Assembly: GCF_947503705.1 (NCBI RefSeq)
Contig: NZ_CANNES010000002.1
Coordinates: 434,001 to 498,000, forward strand
Reading direction: 5' to 3'
Source: an uncultured Tateyamaria sp.
Lineage (GTDB): Bacteria; Pseudomonadota; Alphaproteobacteria; Rhodobacterales; Rhodobacteraceae
DNA length: 64,000 bases
Part shown: in pieces, positions 17,306 through 26,042 of the stretch
Numbering within the stretch: the stretch's first letter is position 1
Layout: each line of letters opens with the position of its first letter
The notes under the pieces: model-generated
The model's input: the letters and a program-made list of their open reading frames with translations, nothing else
Database searches by the model: none
Told to the model about the DNA's origin: nothing
Program-made: the position numbers and the translations under genes

Positions 17306-19317
17306 AGATGCGCGACCTGAGCCGGTTGATACGCCCGCGTTCTGTCGCGGTGATCGGCGGCGGCGCGTGGTGTGCCGAAGTGGTACGCCAATCCGAGCGG
17401 ATGGGCTTTGCCGGGTCGATCTGGCCGGTTCACCCCAAGGCAAAAAGCGTCGCGGGCCGCCCAGCTTTTGCGTCGCTAGACGCCCTGCCCGCAGCGCCAG
17501 ATGCGACGTTTATCGGCGTGAACCGGCGCGCCACCGTCCAGATTACAGGCCAGTTGGCGGCCATGGGTGCAGGCGGCGCTGTGTGCTTTGCCTCGGGCTT
17601 TGCCGAAGCGCATGCGGAAGACGAGGAGGGCACGGCCCTACAAGCACAATTGATTGCCGCCGCGGGTGATATGCCGATCCTCGGCCCAAATTGCTATGGG
17701 TTCATCAATGCGCTGGATGGGGCGCTCTTGTGGCCGGACCAGCATGGATGTACCCGCGTTGACCGCGGTGTCGCCATTCTCACCCAAAGCTCCAACATTG
17801 CCATCAACCTGACCATGCAGCAACGCGCGCTGCCCATCGCCTATACGGTGACCTGTGGCAACATGGCCCAGACCGCACAGGCCGAGATCGCGAGCGCGCT
17901 GTTGGACGATCCGCGTGTCACAGCACTGGGTCTGCATGTCGAAGGATTTGGCAACATTCGCGCCTGGGAGGCACTGGCGGCCAAGGCCTATGCACAGGGC
18001 GTTCCGATTGTGGCGTTGAAAGTTGGCGCGTCAGATCAGGCACAGGCCGCGACGATCTCGCATACTGCATCCTTGGCGGGCAGTGATGCGGGCGCGGCGG
18101 CCCTGTTGAAGCGTCTGGGCATTGCCCGCGTGGCCGGTTTGCCCGAGCTGTTGGAGACCCTCAAACTGCTGCATTGCAACGGGCCGCTTGGTGGTCGAAA
18201 CGTTGCCTCAATCAGTTGTTCGGGGGGTGAAGCGAGCCTGATCGCGGATATGGCGTTGGGCAGCGGATTGCGTTTTCCCGCCTTGACCACATTGCAGAAA
18301 ACCACGTTACGCACCGCACTTGGGCCCATGGTGGCGCTAAGTAACCCATTGGATTATCATACCTATATCTGGCGCGACGGTGATGCCATGGCCCGCGCCT
18401 GGGCCGGTATGACAGGCGCAGAGATCGACATGACATTCTCCATTGTCGACTACCCGACGACCGACCCCGCCGATTGGATTTGCGCAACCGACGCGGCGCT
18501 AAAGGTGCGAGCCGATACCGGCGCGCCTTTTGCCATGGTCGCTTCCTTGCCCGAATTGATGCCCCCGGATGTGGCGCAGAGGTTGATAGACAACGGCGTC
18601 GTCCCGTTCATGGGCCTGCGAGAAGCGTTGGCCGCGACCCGGGCCGCAGGCGATATCAGACCGCCCTCCGCCATGCCGATATCTTTGCCCGGCGATCAAC
18701 CGGCCACAACCAGCTTGACGGAAGCAGAGGCAAAAGAAGCGCTAGCAGAATATGGGGTGCCAGTGCCGCACTCCTATTGCGGGCCGGTCAACACGCTGAT
18801 TTCTCGTGTAAAATCACTGTGCCCACCCTTCGCCGTGAAAGGCGTGGGTCTCGCGCACAAATCGGAACACGGTGCTGTGCGCCTGGGCGTTTTAACATCC
18901 GGGTTGGTCGAGGTTGCCCGGGACATCGGCACGGACAACATATTGGTCGAAGAGATGGTCCCTGACGCCGTCGCCGAATTGCTGGTCGGCGTAACGCGCG
19001 ATCCGGCCCATGGATTTGTGTTGACGCTTGGGGCGGGCGGCGTGCTGACCGAGGTACTGCGCGATACGATTTCGCTTTTGCTGCCCGTCACCGCGAACGA
19101 CATCAAAAACGCCTTGGGCACCTTGAACTGCGCTCCTTTACTGGACGGGTACCGGGGCAAACCCGCCGCGCATTTACCTGCGATCACCGATGCAGTTCTG
19201 GCAGTACAGGCTTACGTTCTTGCGCATCAGGACAGCGTCAGCGAAGTTGAAATCAATCCGTTGATGTGCACGCCCGACCGCGCCGTGGCCGTCGACGCCC
19301 TTATCAGAAAGGCCTGA
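17302..19317 (+). CDS. NDP-forming acyl-CoA synthetase (CoA-binding + ATP-grasp)
   Basis: A 671-residue fused CoA ligase of the acetyl-CoA synthetase (ADP/GDP-forming) type. The N-terminal CoA-binding Rossmann domain (SVAVIGGGAWCAEVV), succinyl-CoA-ligase-like middle domains with the phosphohistidine loop ISHTASLAG near residue 258, and a C-terminal ATP-grasp half (ALAEYGVPVPHSY onward) are visible. It would activate a carboxylate to its CoA thioester for its neighbours. The start is either GTG 17302, overlapping the previous stop, or ATG 17308. It stands where an AMP-forming CaiC or a CoA-transferase CaiB would be in enteric carnitine operons. Confidence 0.88.
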   Translation: MKMRDLSRLIRPRSVAVIGGGAWCAEVVRQSERMGFAGSIWPVHPKAKSVAGRPAFASLDALPAAPDATFIGVNRRATVQITGQLAAMGAGGAVCFASGFAEAHAEDEEGTALQAQLIAAAGDMPILGPNCYGFINALDGALLWPDQHGCTRVDRGVAILTQSSNIAINLTMQQRALPIAYTVTCGNMAQTAQAEIASALLDDPRVTALGLHVEGFGNIRAWEALAAKAYAQGVPIVALKVGASDQAQAATISHTASLAGSDAGAAALLKRLGIARVAGLPELLETLKLLHCNGPLGGRNVASISCSGGEASLIADMALGSGLRFPALTTLQKTTLRTALGPMVALSNPLDYHTYIWRDGDAMARAWAGMTGAEIDMTFSIVDYPTTDPADWICATDAALKVRADTGAPFAMVASLPELMPPDVAQRLIDNGVVPFMGLREALAATRAAGDIRPPSAMPISLPGDQPATTSLTEAEAKEALAEYGVPVPHSYCGPVNTLISRVKSLCPPFAVKGVGLAHKSEHGAVRLGVLTSGLVEVARDIGTDNILVEEMVPDAVAELLVGVTRDPAHGFVLTLGAGGVLTEVLRDTISLLLPVTANDIKNALGTLNCAPLLDGYRGKPAAHLPAITDAVLAVQAYVLAHQDSVSEVEINPLMCTPDRAVAVDALIRKA

Positions 19318-19320
19318 GAG

Positions 19321-20100
19321 ATGAGCCCGATCAAAACCCACCGCGAGGGTGCCATCCTGCAAGTCACGCTGGACCGGCCCAAGGCCAATGCCATCGACCT
19401 GGCCACCAGCCGGATCATGGGGGACGTGTTTCAGGACTTTCGCGACGATCCCGATCTGCGCGTGGCCATTGTAACCGGCGGAGGAGACAAGTTTTTTTGC
19501 CCAGGCTGGGACCTCAAGGCGGCGGCGGACGGCGACGCCGTGGATGGTGATTACGGCGTCGGCGGCTTTGGTGGATTGCAGGAAATGCGGGCCATGAACA
19601 AACCTGTCATTGCCGCTGTGAATGGCATTGCCTGCGGTGGCGGGCTGGAGCTTGCCCTGTCCGCCGACATCATTCTGGCGGCAGATCACGCCAGTTTTGC
19701 CCTGCCCGAAATACGCTCGGGGACGGTTGCGGATGCGGCCTCTGTCAAGCTGCCCAAACGGATTCCCTATCACATCGCGATGGAGCTTTTGCTGACCGGC
19801 CGATGGTTTGACGTGGAGGAGGCGCATCGCTGGGGGCTGGTCAATGAAATCGTGCCACAAGACCAGTTGAAGGACCGCGCCTGGGAGCTTGCGCGCCTGC
19901 TCGCCTCTGGCCCGCCGCTGGTTTACGCGGCGATCAAAGAGATCGTCCGGGACGCCGAGGACTCCAAGTTTCAGGACGCGATGAACCGGATTACCAAGAG
20001 CCAACTGGGGGCCGTCGAAACGCTCTATCGGTCAGAAGATCAGCTGGAAGGCGCGCGTGCATTTGCCGAGAAACGGGACCCAGTGTGGAAAGGGAAATGA
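19321..20100 (+). CDS. caiD: Enoyl-CoA hydratase, CaiD-like (carnitinyl-CoA dehydratase)
   Basis: A 259-residue crotonase. The opening ILQVTLDRPKANAIDLATS, the segment KFFCPGWDLKAAA and the ending FAEKRDPVWKGK closely resemble E. coli CaiD, which interconverts carnitinyl-CoA and crotonobetainyl-CoA. The oxyanion-hole motif is NGIACGGGLELALSAD. It follows the CoA ligase by three bases and closes the operon. The CaiD assignment is good by motif memory, but hydration of another gamma-substituted crotonyl-CoA cannot be excluded without a tree. Confidence 0.85.
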   Translation: MSPIKTHREGAILQVTLDRPKANAIDLATSRIMGDVFQDFRDDPDLRVAIVTGGGDKFFCPGWDLKAAADGDAVDGDYGVGGFGGLQEMRAMNKPVIAAVNGIACGGGLELALSADIILAADHASFALPEIRSGTVADAASVKLPKRIPYHIAMELLLTGRWFDVEEAHRWGLVNEIVPQDQLKDRAWELARLLASGPPLVYAAIKEIVRDAEDSKFQDAMNRITKSQLGAVETLYRSEDQLEGARAFAEKRDPVWKGK

Positions 20101-20138
20101 CGTTTTCTCTTCCCTAAAAACTGTTGAATGACAGTGTC

Positions 20139-21473
20139 TTAGTCTATTTTCTCCTGACTGACATCAACGGGCAAACCGCTTGGCACTGCGGCTGGAATTC
20201 CCAAGCGCCCGTCAACTGACGCAGTGCCTGTCAGCGCCTTGAGGAAGGCGACAACCGCCTCTTGATTACCGCTCGACATGGCACGCGGTTTAATCGAGAT
20301 GGCGGCACGCTGACGGGCCAGTTCGCGCGGGTCCTGCCACACCATAAAGTCGATTTGTTCAAGCCACGGTACCTCGGGCAACGCCGCCATATCAGGTGTC
20401 CAGGCATCCAATTTTCCCTGGGGGTTCAGATGGTGTTTCACGATCCCTGCCAGGGTCGGGTAAGCCCCGTTGTGACCATAGGGTGCCGTCAGTTCCACAT
20501 TGCGCAGCATGGGCGTTCGGAAGGCATAGGCATCGGCCAGATCATCGCTTTCGCCCATATGGCCCACGTCGCGGACCATGGGGTCAAAGCGACGGGTGCG
20601 CCCCGGGCCGAAAGGTGGCAGGCCGATCGCGTGAAAACCTTGATCCGACATCAGCGGACCGGCATGGCATGTAGCACAGCCACCAGACCCGTAAAACACT
20701 GACATTCCTTGCTTTTCCCGCCGAGAAAGAGCGTCGGTATCCCCGGCCAGATAGGCATCAAACGGGCTGTCGAAACTGGTCCATTCAAAGATCATGAAGG
20801 CGCTGAGCGCGTTGGCGATATCGGCGATGGTGATGTCGGTCGCTTTGGTGATGTGGGGGAAGGCGCCTGCGAACCCTTCGGCATAGGCGGGGATGTGGCG
20901 AACCCGGTCAGTGAGGATCGGCCAAGCGTAATCAATGCGTTTGTGAACCGCGCCCGCGACCTCGTTTTCCTTGGGGTTTCCGGCCATCTCAAACTGCGCC
21001 ACGAGAGGAAAAATTGCCTGTGCAGCCAATAGGTTAGCGAGGCCCTCGGGCAACCACTCCTCTGCTGGGGAGTTAAAGCCGTTCTCGTAAGTATCTGCCA
21101 CGCTGAGCCGCCCATCGTGGAACATAACGGTGAGGTCTTTAGCACCGAGGTTCCACAGCGCGGGCGCATTGCGCGGGATGCGTTTGCGGATGCGATCCTC
21201 GCCCGTACCAGCGGTGCGTTTGGGGCCAAGGCCCACGCCTCCTTCACCGATGCCGAGACTTAGCCCGTCGGCGGTGCCGAGGTCGGGGTGGTGGCAGGTC
21301 GAACAGGCGATGTTCTTGTTGCCCGACAGGATCGGATCATAGAACAAAAGCTGGCCCAGTTTGGCTTGCGCCGGGTCGGCTTGGATGAAATCATCCGCAG
21401 TCAAAGGACGCGGCAGATCATCCGCCCAGGCGGGTGCAGCACAGAGGAATAGCGCATGAAAAAGATAGCGATA
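20139..21473 (-). CDS. Di-haem cytochrome c peroxidase / MauG family protein
   Basis: A periplasmic protein with two c-type haem motifs, CSTCH (in NIACSTCHHPD) and CATCH (in GGCATCHAGP). The secretion signal is readable as LFHALFLCAAPAWA followed by DDLPRP. Such proteins reduce H2O2 with electrons from small cytochromes, or oxidise protein or small-molecule targets. The 5' end is a problem: no ATG, GTG or TTG lies in frame just before the signal peptide, and the next in-frame starts run antisense through the divergent Sel1 gene. The end coordinate given here is therefore approximate; an undetected base error or an unusual start codon may be involved. Confidence 0.8.
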   Translation of the reverse strand, partial: YRYLFHALFLCAAPAWADDLPRPLTADDFIQADPAQAKLGQLLFYDPILSGNKNIACSTCHHPDLGTADGLSLGIGEGGVGLGPKRTAGTGEDRIRKRIPRNAPALWNLGAKDLTVMFHDGRLSVADTYENGFNSPAEEWLPEGLANLLAAQAIFPLVAQFEMAGNPKENEVAGAVHKRIDYAWPILTDRVRHIPAYAEGFAGAFPHITKATDITIADIANALSAFMIFEWTSFDSPFDAYLAGDTDALSRREKQGMSVFYGSGGCATCHAGPLMSDQGFHAIGLPPFGPGRTRRFDPMVRDVGHMGESDDLADAYAFRTPMLRNVELTAPYGHNGAYPTLAGIVKHHLNPQGKLDAWTPDMAALPEVPWLEQIDFMVWQDPRELARQRAAISIKPRAMSSGNQEAVVAFLKALTGTASVDGRLGIPAAVPSGLPVDVSQEKID

Positions 21474-21926
21474 ACCCTTGTTTTTATGGCCTTTCCAGCG
21501 TTCGCCGAAATTGAGGCTGGCCGCGATTTTATGGAGGCCGGCGACTATAAGGCCGCCTATGACGCGCTGTGGCCCGCGGCCCGGTCGGGCAATGCAGATG
21601 CCGAGGAACTCATTGGCGTCATGTACGCCTTGGGCCTTGGGGTCGAGCGGGACGACGAGCGTGCCTTCGAGTGGTATTTGCGATCCTCGATGAAAGGGCA
21701 TCCGGGCGCGCAAAGCGGGGTTGGCTGGTATTATGAGGTCGGGCGCGGCATGCCTGCCCCGGACCTTGTGCGCGCCTATATGTGGTACACGCTGAGCGCG
21801 ATTGGCGGCGACCCGGATGCAGCGATTTCGCTGGAAGAGGTGGTCAAGAAAATGACGCAGGAAGAGATCAATCGGGCGCATGTTCTGGTCGCTGACTACA
21901 AGGTGTGGATGTATCCGTTCCGGTGA
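21456..21926 (+). CDS. Secreted Sel1-repeat protein
   Basis: A 156-residue exported protein. The signal peptide MKKIAITLVFMAFPAFA is followed by two or three Sel1/TPR-like repeats, for example AEELIGVMYALGLGVERDDERAFEWYLRSS and AQSGVGWYYEVGRGM. Sel1 proteins act as scaffolds in the periplasm or envelope. The start has an AGAGGA box. Its first bases overlap the signal-peptide region of the divergent peroxidase gene, so the two share a very compact promoter region. Confidence 0.88.
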   Translation: MKKIAITLVFMAFPAFAEIEAGRDFMEAGDYKAAYDALWPAARSGNADAEELIGVMYALGLGVERDDERAFEWYLRSSMKGHPGAQSGVGWYYEVGRGMPAPDLVRAYMWYTLSAIGGDPDAAISLEEVVKKMTQEEINRAHVLVADYKVWMYPFR

Positions 21927-22052
21927 GTTTGGCAGGGGTTTGAGGGCTTGGGAAGGGGGCTGACAGGCCCATCAGAAAATAGTCCCGACGCCATATGCAA
22001 GCCAGTTCTTACGATCTGTCGTGCGTTCCTATCATCGACCTAGACAGCCAGA

Positions 22053-22601
22053 TCAGTCAAAATAGATCAGCCGTACAGCAGCACCGGGGTCATCAAAGAA
22101 TGGAAACGTCTTTGTCGCAGAAATGAAAACGGTCCGGTCCAAGTCCTGACTTCGCCAAGCCTGAACAACACTTTTGGACAGCCCCTGCCCGTTTTCTGCA
22201 TTCGTAGTTGCCACGTATTGCCGAACCCATGGCTGGGCGAGGTCAAACGCCTGTTGCGGGGTCAGGTCTTCGACCCCAACCAGACAAACCCGTTCGCTGC
22301 GATTGCCCAACACAACAAGGACATCACCCTCTGAGTTCTGCATAACTGCAAACCGGGGCATCCTGTTTATACCTGCAAACTGACCTTCTGTCGTTTCTTT
22401 AAACCCGGCGGCACGAAGCGCTACCGCTGTTTTTTCAAGCTTTGGGAAGTTCTTGCCGCAGATCGTTACGGCTTTCTGCGCCTGAGCAAATGCGCGCGCG
22501 CTGGCAGGTGTTGCGCTGATCTGCTTGGGATCGACGGGTGTGTCGCAGCCGGCCAAGATCAGGGCTAATACCATAAATATCGATTTACGTTTTAACATCA
22601 T
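22053..22601 (-). CDS. Putative lipoprotein, unknown function
   Basis: A 182-residue protein with a lipoprotein signal: charged MMLKRKS, hydrophobic IFMVLALI, then the lipobox LAGC with the acylated Cys at about residue 19. The mature part contains Cys residues in TICGKNFP and RVCLVG that may pair. No family was recognised. It is a lone gene between the Sel1 gene and the terminator of the TRAP operon and is more AT-rich than its neighbours. Confidence 0.72.
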   Translation of the reverse strand: MMLKRKSIFMVLALILAGCDTPVDPKQISATPASARAFAQAQKAVTICGKNFPKLEKTAVALRAAGFKETTEGQFAGINRMPRFAVMQNSEGDVLVVLGNRSERVCLVGVEDLTPQQAFDLAQPWVRQYVATTNAENGQGLSKSVVQAWRSQDLDRTVFISATKTFPFFDDPGAAVRLIYFD

Positions 22602-22689
22602 TTTTCTGAAACTTTCGGAAACCCTGTTTGAACCGCGAGCCTATCTTTCAAAGCAAAGCATTCAACCCCAACATGTGTCATTGCGCACG

Positions 22690-22717
22690 AAAAAGCCGCC
22701 CCCATAGCAGGAGCGGC
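22690..22717 (-). terminator. Rho-independent terminator of the TRAP / monooxygenase operon
   Basis: Read on the reverse strand, GCCGCTCC and GGGGCGGC form an 8-base stem with one G-U pair and a 7-base loop, followed directly by TTTTT. It lies about 40 bases past the dctP stop. Confidence 0.8.
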
Positions 22718-22731
22718 CTAGTTTAGCGCAG

Positions 22732-22752
22732 GGTGCGCCTTCCTGGCGCACC
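22732..22752 (-). repeat. Palindrome GGTGCGCC-N5-GGCGCACC after dctP
   Basis: A perfect 8-base stem with a 5-base loop, six bases from the dctP stop and just before the terminator. It belongs to a set of similar GG(C/T)G(T/C)(A/G)CC palindromes in gene-end gaps of this window. Confidence 0.7.
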
Positions 22753-22758
22753 TCTCGC

Positions 22759-23817
22759 TTAGTTCAGGTCAGCCGCGCGGGCGGCGTTTACGTCCGCTTC
22801 GGCTGCTTCGACGGCCGAGACCAGCGCGTCAAAGATTTCGGGGCCGCGGGCCACGTTGTCTTTGAACCAGTCATAGACCGGTGTGGACGCTTCGGCGAAG
22901 GCGGCTTTTTGTGCTGGTGTGGGCACGTAAAGGTCACCACCACCGGCCACGAACTCTTCGTAAGCGGCGATGGATTTGCGCTTGGGCGACGCGAATGTCG
23001 CCTGTTGCAGCGCATAGAAGCCGTCAACCACGACACGACGCATGTCTTCGGGCATCGCCATGAAGTTGTTGTTCGACATCCACCACAGCGCGCCCATATA
23101 GGCGTGGCCGTCCAGCGTGACGTATTGCAGGCCCGCATCGGGGAATTTCATGCCCATGATGTCGGTGATGCCGTTCTTGGAGCCTTCGACAACACCGGTC
23201 TGGAACGAGGTGAACAGCTCGGGCCATGGGATCGGTGTCGGGGACGCGCCCAGCGCCTTGACCAGTTCCTGCGGCAGGTCGGCCACAACGGTCCGGATCT
23301 TCAGCCCTTCCATGTCGCCGGGCTCTGCCACGCGCCGCTTGGTGTTGGCAAAGTTGCGCCAGCCGCCGGTGTTGCCGATGGTCATCAGGCGGATGCTGTC
23401 GCCGCTGTCTTCCAGCGCCATATCGCGCATGGTGCGGGTGAAGTCGCCCGACAGCACGTGTTCGGCAATGCGGTCATCGGCCATCAGGTAAGGCAGATCG
23501 AGAACCTGCACATAAGGGAAGATGCCAGAAGCGCCACCCGAGGTGGAGATATAGACGTCGATGCTGCCATCGGCCACGCCTTGCAGGCATTCCGCACCGT
23601 TGGAGCAGAGCTGTGTCCCGATGAAAAGCTCCACGGCGATGGCACCGTTGGAAGCCGCCTCGACATAGTTCTTGAACACCACCAGACCGTCATAGTCTTC
23701 ATCATTGGTGTTGGAGTTGGCGGTGGCGCGGATTGTGTATTCCTGCGCCTGTGCCATGACGGCGGAACCGGCGACAAGCGCCGCCGCCGTAAGGGTTTTC
23801 AGGGTCGTTTTGAGCAT
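22759..23817 (-). CDS. TRAP transporter solute-binding protein (DctP type)
   Basis: A 352-residue periplasmic receptor with signal peptide MLKTTLKTLTAAALVAGSAVMAQA. The family core is seen in FKNYVEAASNGAIAVELFIGTQLCSN and in the LKIRTVVADLPQELVKALGASPTPIPWPELFTSFQ region, where the Arg of KIRT normally binds the substrate carboxylate or, here, possibly a sulfonate. It is the last gene of the operon and passes ligand to the DctQM membrane pair. The link to sulfoquinovose uptake is inference from the enzymes encoded upstream. Confidence 0.92.
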   Translation of the reverse strand: MLKTTLKTLTAAALVAGSAVMAQAQEYTIRATANSNTNDEDYDGLVVFKNYVEAASNGAIAVELFIGTQLCSNGAECLQGVADGSIDVYISTSGGASGIFPYVQVLDLPYLMADDRIAEHVLSGDFTRTMRDMALEDSGDSIRLMTIGNTGGWRNFANTKRRVAEPGDMEGLKIRTVVADLPQELVKALGASPTPIPWPELFTSFQTGVVEGSKNGITDIMGMKFPDAGLQYVTLDGHAYMGALWWMSNNNFMAMPEDMRRVVVDGFYALQQATFASPKRKSIAAYEEFVAGGGDLYVPTPAQKAAFAEASTPVYDWFKDNVARGPEIFDALVSAVEAAEADVNAARAADLN

Positions 23818-23853
23818 GTGGATAGATCCTCCCGTTTGAAACTCAATCTTATC

Positions 23854-25326
23854 TTAGTTGGCAAACCCCGTCAGGCGGGGAATGGTCATGGAAATGGCCG
23901 GAATGTAGGTGATCAGGAAAATCACTGCGATTTCGACCGCAAGAAAAGGCAGGATGGCCTTGGCGATGGTTTCGACCTTTTCCTTGCTCACCGCCGCCGC
24001 CACGAACAGGACCAGACCCATGGGCGGCGTTGCCAGCCCCACGGTCAGGTTCACACTCATGATGATGGCGAAATGGATGCTGTCGACGCCCAGATCGGTA
24101 AAGATCGGGGCAAGGATCGGCCCGAGGATGATGATCGCCGGCCCTGCGTCGAGGAACATGCCGACGATGAACAATAGCAGGTTGATCAGGAACAACAGGA
24201 TCAGCGGATTTTCCGACAGCGTCAGGATGTAATCGGCCAGGATTTGCGGTGCGTAGGACAGTGACACAACCGTTTTGAAGGCCATGGCCGCCCCCACCAG
24301 CAGCAACACAACGGCCGAAGTCAGCCCCGCCCTGCTGAGGATGTCGGGCAGGTCGCGCAGCGACATGGTGCGCAGCACGAAGAAGGCCACGAACAGGGCG
24401 TAGGCTACGGCGACAGCCGCCGCTTCGGTCGGGGTGAACACCCCGCCCAGGATGCCGCCCAGGATCAGCACCGGGGTTTGCAGCGGTACGATGGCCCGTT
24501 TGCAGATGGTGCGGAAATCCGAGCTGACCTGCGTCCGCAGGGCCAGCATCAGCGCATGCGCCACGGCGACCGCGCCAAGGAAGGTGACCCATGTCATCAG
24601 CCCCGACGTTTCGGGCAGTGGCGCCACGACCCAGATCAGCAAGCCGATGTTCAGCCGGACCAGCGCAAAGCTGACCCATCGTTCCAGCGGGCCCAGTTCA
24701 ACCCCGTCAAAGACGACCTTTTTGGCGGCGGGCAGATCATATTTGTCGGCTGTGAGCCGGATCATCACCATGAGGCCCACGCCGACCATGATCCCCGGCA
24801 CGATGCCTGCAAGGAACAACGCCGCAACGCTTTCGCCCATGACATAGGCGTAGATGATCATGATGCCCGAGGGCGGGATGATCGGCCCGATGACCGAGCT
24901 TGCCGCGGTGATGGCAGCGGCGTAGCGGCGGGTATAGCCCTCCTTCTCCATCGCGGGGACAAGCATGGAGCCAAGCGCTGACGTGTCGGCCACGGCAGAG
25001 CCCGACAAGCCCGCAAAGAGGATCGAGGACAGCACGTTCACCTGCGCCAGACCACCCCGAAGGTGGCCCATCAGCGCTTGGGAGAATTGGACGAGGCGTA
25101 TGGTGATCCCGCCTTTGTTCATCAGCTCACCGGCCAGCATGAAGAAGGGGATCGCCATCAGTGGGAAGCTGTCCATCCCATTGTAAACGTTACGATATAG
25201 AAGGGTGATGTCGCTTTCCTGCCCGTTCATCCAGAGCAGAAGACCAGGTGCGGCCAGAAGGCCAAAGAACACGGGCAGGCCGATCAGGAGAAACAGCAAG
25301 AAGAGGGGTAGGAACCATATCAGCAT
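23854..25326 (-). CDS. TRAP transporter large permease (DctM)
   Basis: A 490-residue membrane protein with about twelve predicted transmembrane helices, beginning LIWFLPLFLLFLLIGLPVFFGLL. It is the transport subunit that takes solute from the binding protein using a sodium gradient. Family signatures such as GSAVADTSALGSMLVPAMEKEGY and IGPIIPPSGIMIIYAYV are clear. It is somewhat longer than the common ~430 residues, with extra sequence around residues 190-260. It starts one base after the dctQ stop. Confidence 0.93.
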   Translation of the reverse strand: MLIWFLPLFLLFLLIGLPVFFGLLAAPGLLLWMNGQESDITLLYRNVYNGMDSFPLMAIPFFMLAGELMNKGGITIRLVQFSQALMGHLRGGLAQVNVLSSILFAGLSGSAVADTSALGSMLVPAMEKEGYTRRYAAAITAASSVIGPIIPPSGIMIIYAYVMGESVAALFLAGIVPGIMVGVGLMVMIRLTADKYDLPAAKKVVFDGVELGPLERWVSFALVRLNIGLLIWVVAPLPETSGLMTWVTFLGAVAVAHALMLALRTQVSSDFRTICKRAIVPLQTPVLILGGILGGVFTPTEAAAVAVAYALFVAFFVLRTMSLRDLPDILSRAGLTSAVVLLLVGAAMAFKTVVSLSYAPQILADYILTLSENPLILLFLINLLLFIVGMFLDAGPAIIILGPILAPIFTDLGVDSIHFAIIMSVNLTVGLATPPMGLVLFVAAAVSKEKVETIAKAILPFLAVEIAVIFLITYIPAISMTIPRLTGFAN

Positions 25327-25911
25327 CTATTCACTCCCCGCCGCCATGTCGCCCAGATCAAGGTCGGGCAATTTATCACCGCCGCCCAGCATCGTGACGA
25401 TGCTGCGCAGGATAAGCTCGATGTTCACCACCAACAGAAGGATCACGCCAACCAGCAGCGACAGCATCATCCAGCTGCGCGGCACCCGGAACCAGCCGTC
25501 AAATGTGGGGAGGTAAAGCGAGGCAGTGGCAAAGCGCCCGCCAAAGCCGGTGACTTCCTTGTATCCGATCTGGACCGCGACGATCAGGATCAAAAGCGAG
25601 ATGAGCAAGAGGACCAGCCCCAGCATCGCCGCCACCCGCTTGGACATAAAGCCAGAGATCATGTCGAGCGCCACAAAGCCGCCACGCCGGAAGGCGGTGG
25701 GGGCCATCAGCCCCGTCATCCACATCATGCAAAAGCGCGCAGCCTCATCCGGCCAGGGCAATGCGTTGTTGAAAACATAGCGTGCGACCACCTGAATCAG
25801 GATCGCCGCAACCATAAACGCGATGGCTATGATGCCGATGCCGCGCCCAAACCTGAGCACGAATGCGTTCACCGCGCTGATCGGTGCAAGCACCGTCAGT
25901 AATAAGCCCAT
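25327..25911 (-). CDS. TRAP transporter small permease (DctQ)
   Basis: A 194-residue protein with four predicted membrane helices (FMVAAILIQVVARYVF; the central MLGLVLLLISLLILIVAVQI; MMLSLLVGVILLLVV). It has the family feature LPWPDEAARFCMMWMTGLMAPTAFRRGGFVALD. It pairs with the following large permease gene, which it abuts. Confidence 0.92.
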   Translation of the reverse strand: MGLLLTVLAPISAVNAFVLRFGRGIGIIAIAFMVAAILIQVVARYVFNNALPWPDEAARFCMMWMTGLMAPTAFRRGGFVALDMISGFMSKRVAAMLGLVLLLISLLILIVAVQIGYKEVTGFGGRFATASLYLPTFDGWFRVPRSWMMLSLLVGVILLLVVNIELILRSIVTMLGGGDKLPDLDLGDMAAGSE

Positions 25912-26007
25912 AATGGGCCCTCCCTATGTTCGGTCGCCCGACAGTTTGTCCTGTCGTGGCCCATTTTCCGCTTTCACCCCGCGGGCGGGTCGTTTTGGCC
26001 CCTGTTG

Positions 26008-26029
26008 AGGCGTACCCAAAGGTACGCCT
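26008..26029. repeat. Palindrome AGGCGTACC-N4-GGTACGCCT
   Basis: A perfect 9-base stem with a CAAA loop between the flavin reductase stop and dctQ. It has no poly-T, so it is more likely a partial attenuator or an RNA-stabilising element than a full terminator. It is related to the palindromes at 22732 and 40417. Confidence 0.65.
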
Positions 26030-26042
26030 GACGGGCGGGGCC

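Noticed and set aside
16145-20100. DMSP demethylation genes dmdBCD
   Set aside because: DmdB is an AMP-forming ligase and DmdC is a much longer acyl-CoA dehydrogenase; the ligase here is NDP-forming and the hydratase resembles CaiD.
21477-21881. N-terminal extension of the peroxidase frame
   Set aside because: It precedes an internal-looking signal peptide and runs antisense through the Sel1 gene, so it is not part of the mature protein.
22909-24177. 422-codon forward frame across dctP and dctM
   Set aside because: His- and Arg-rich translation typical of antisense GC-rich frames; the TRAP genes on the reverse strand are clear.
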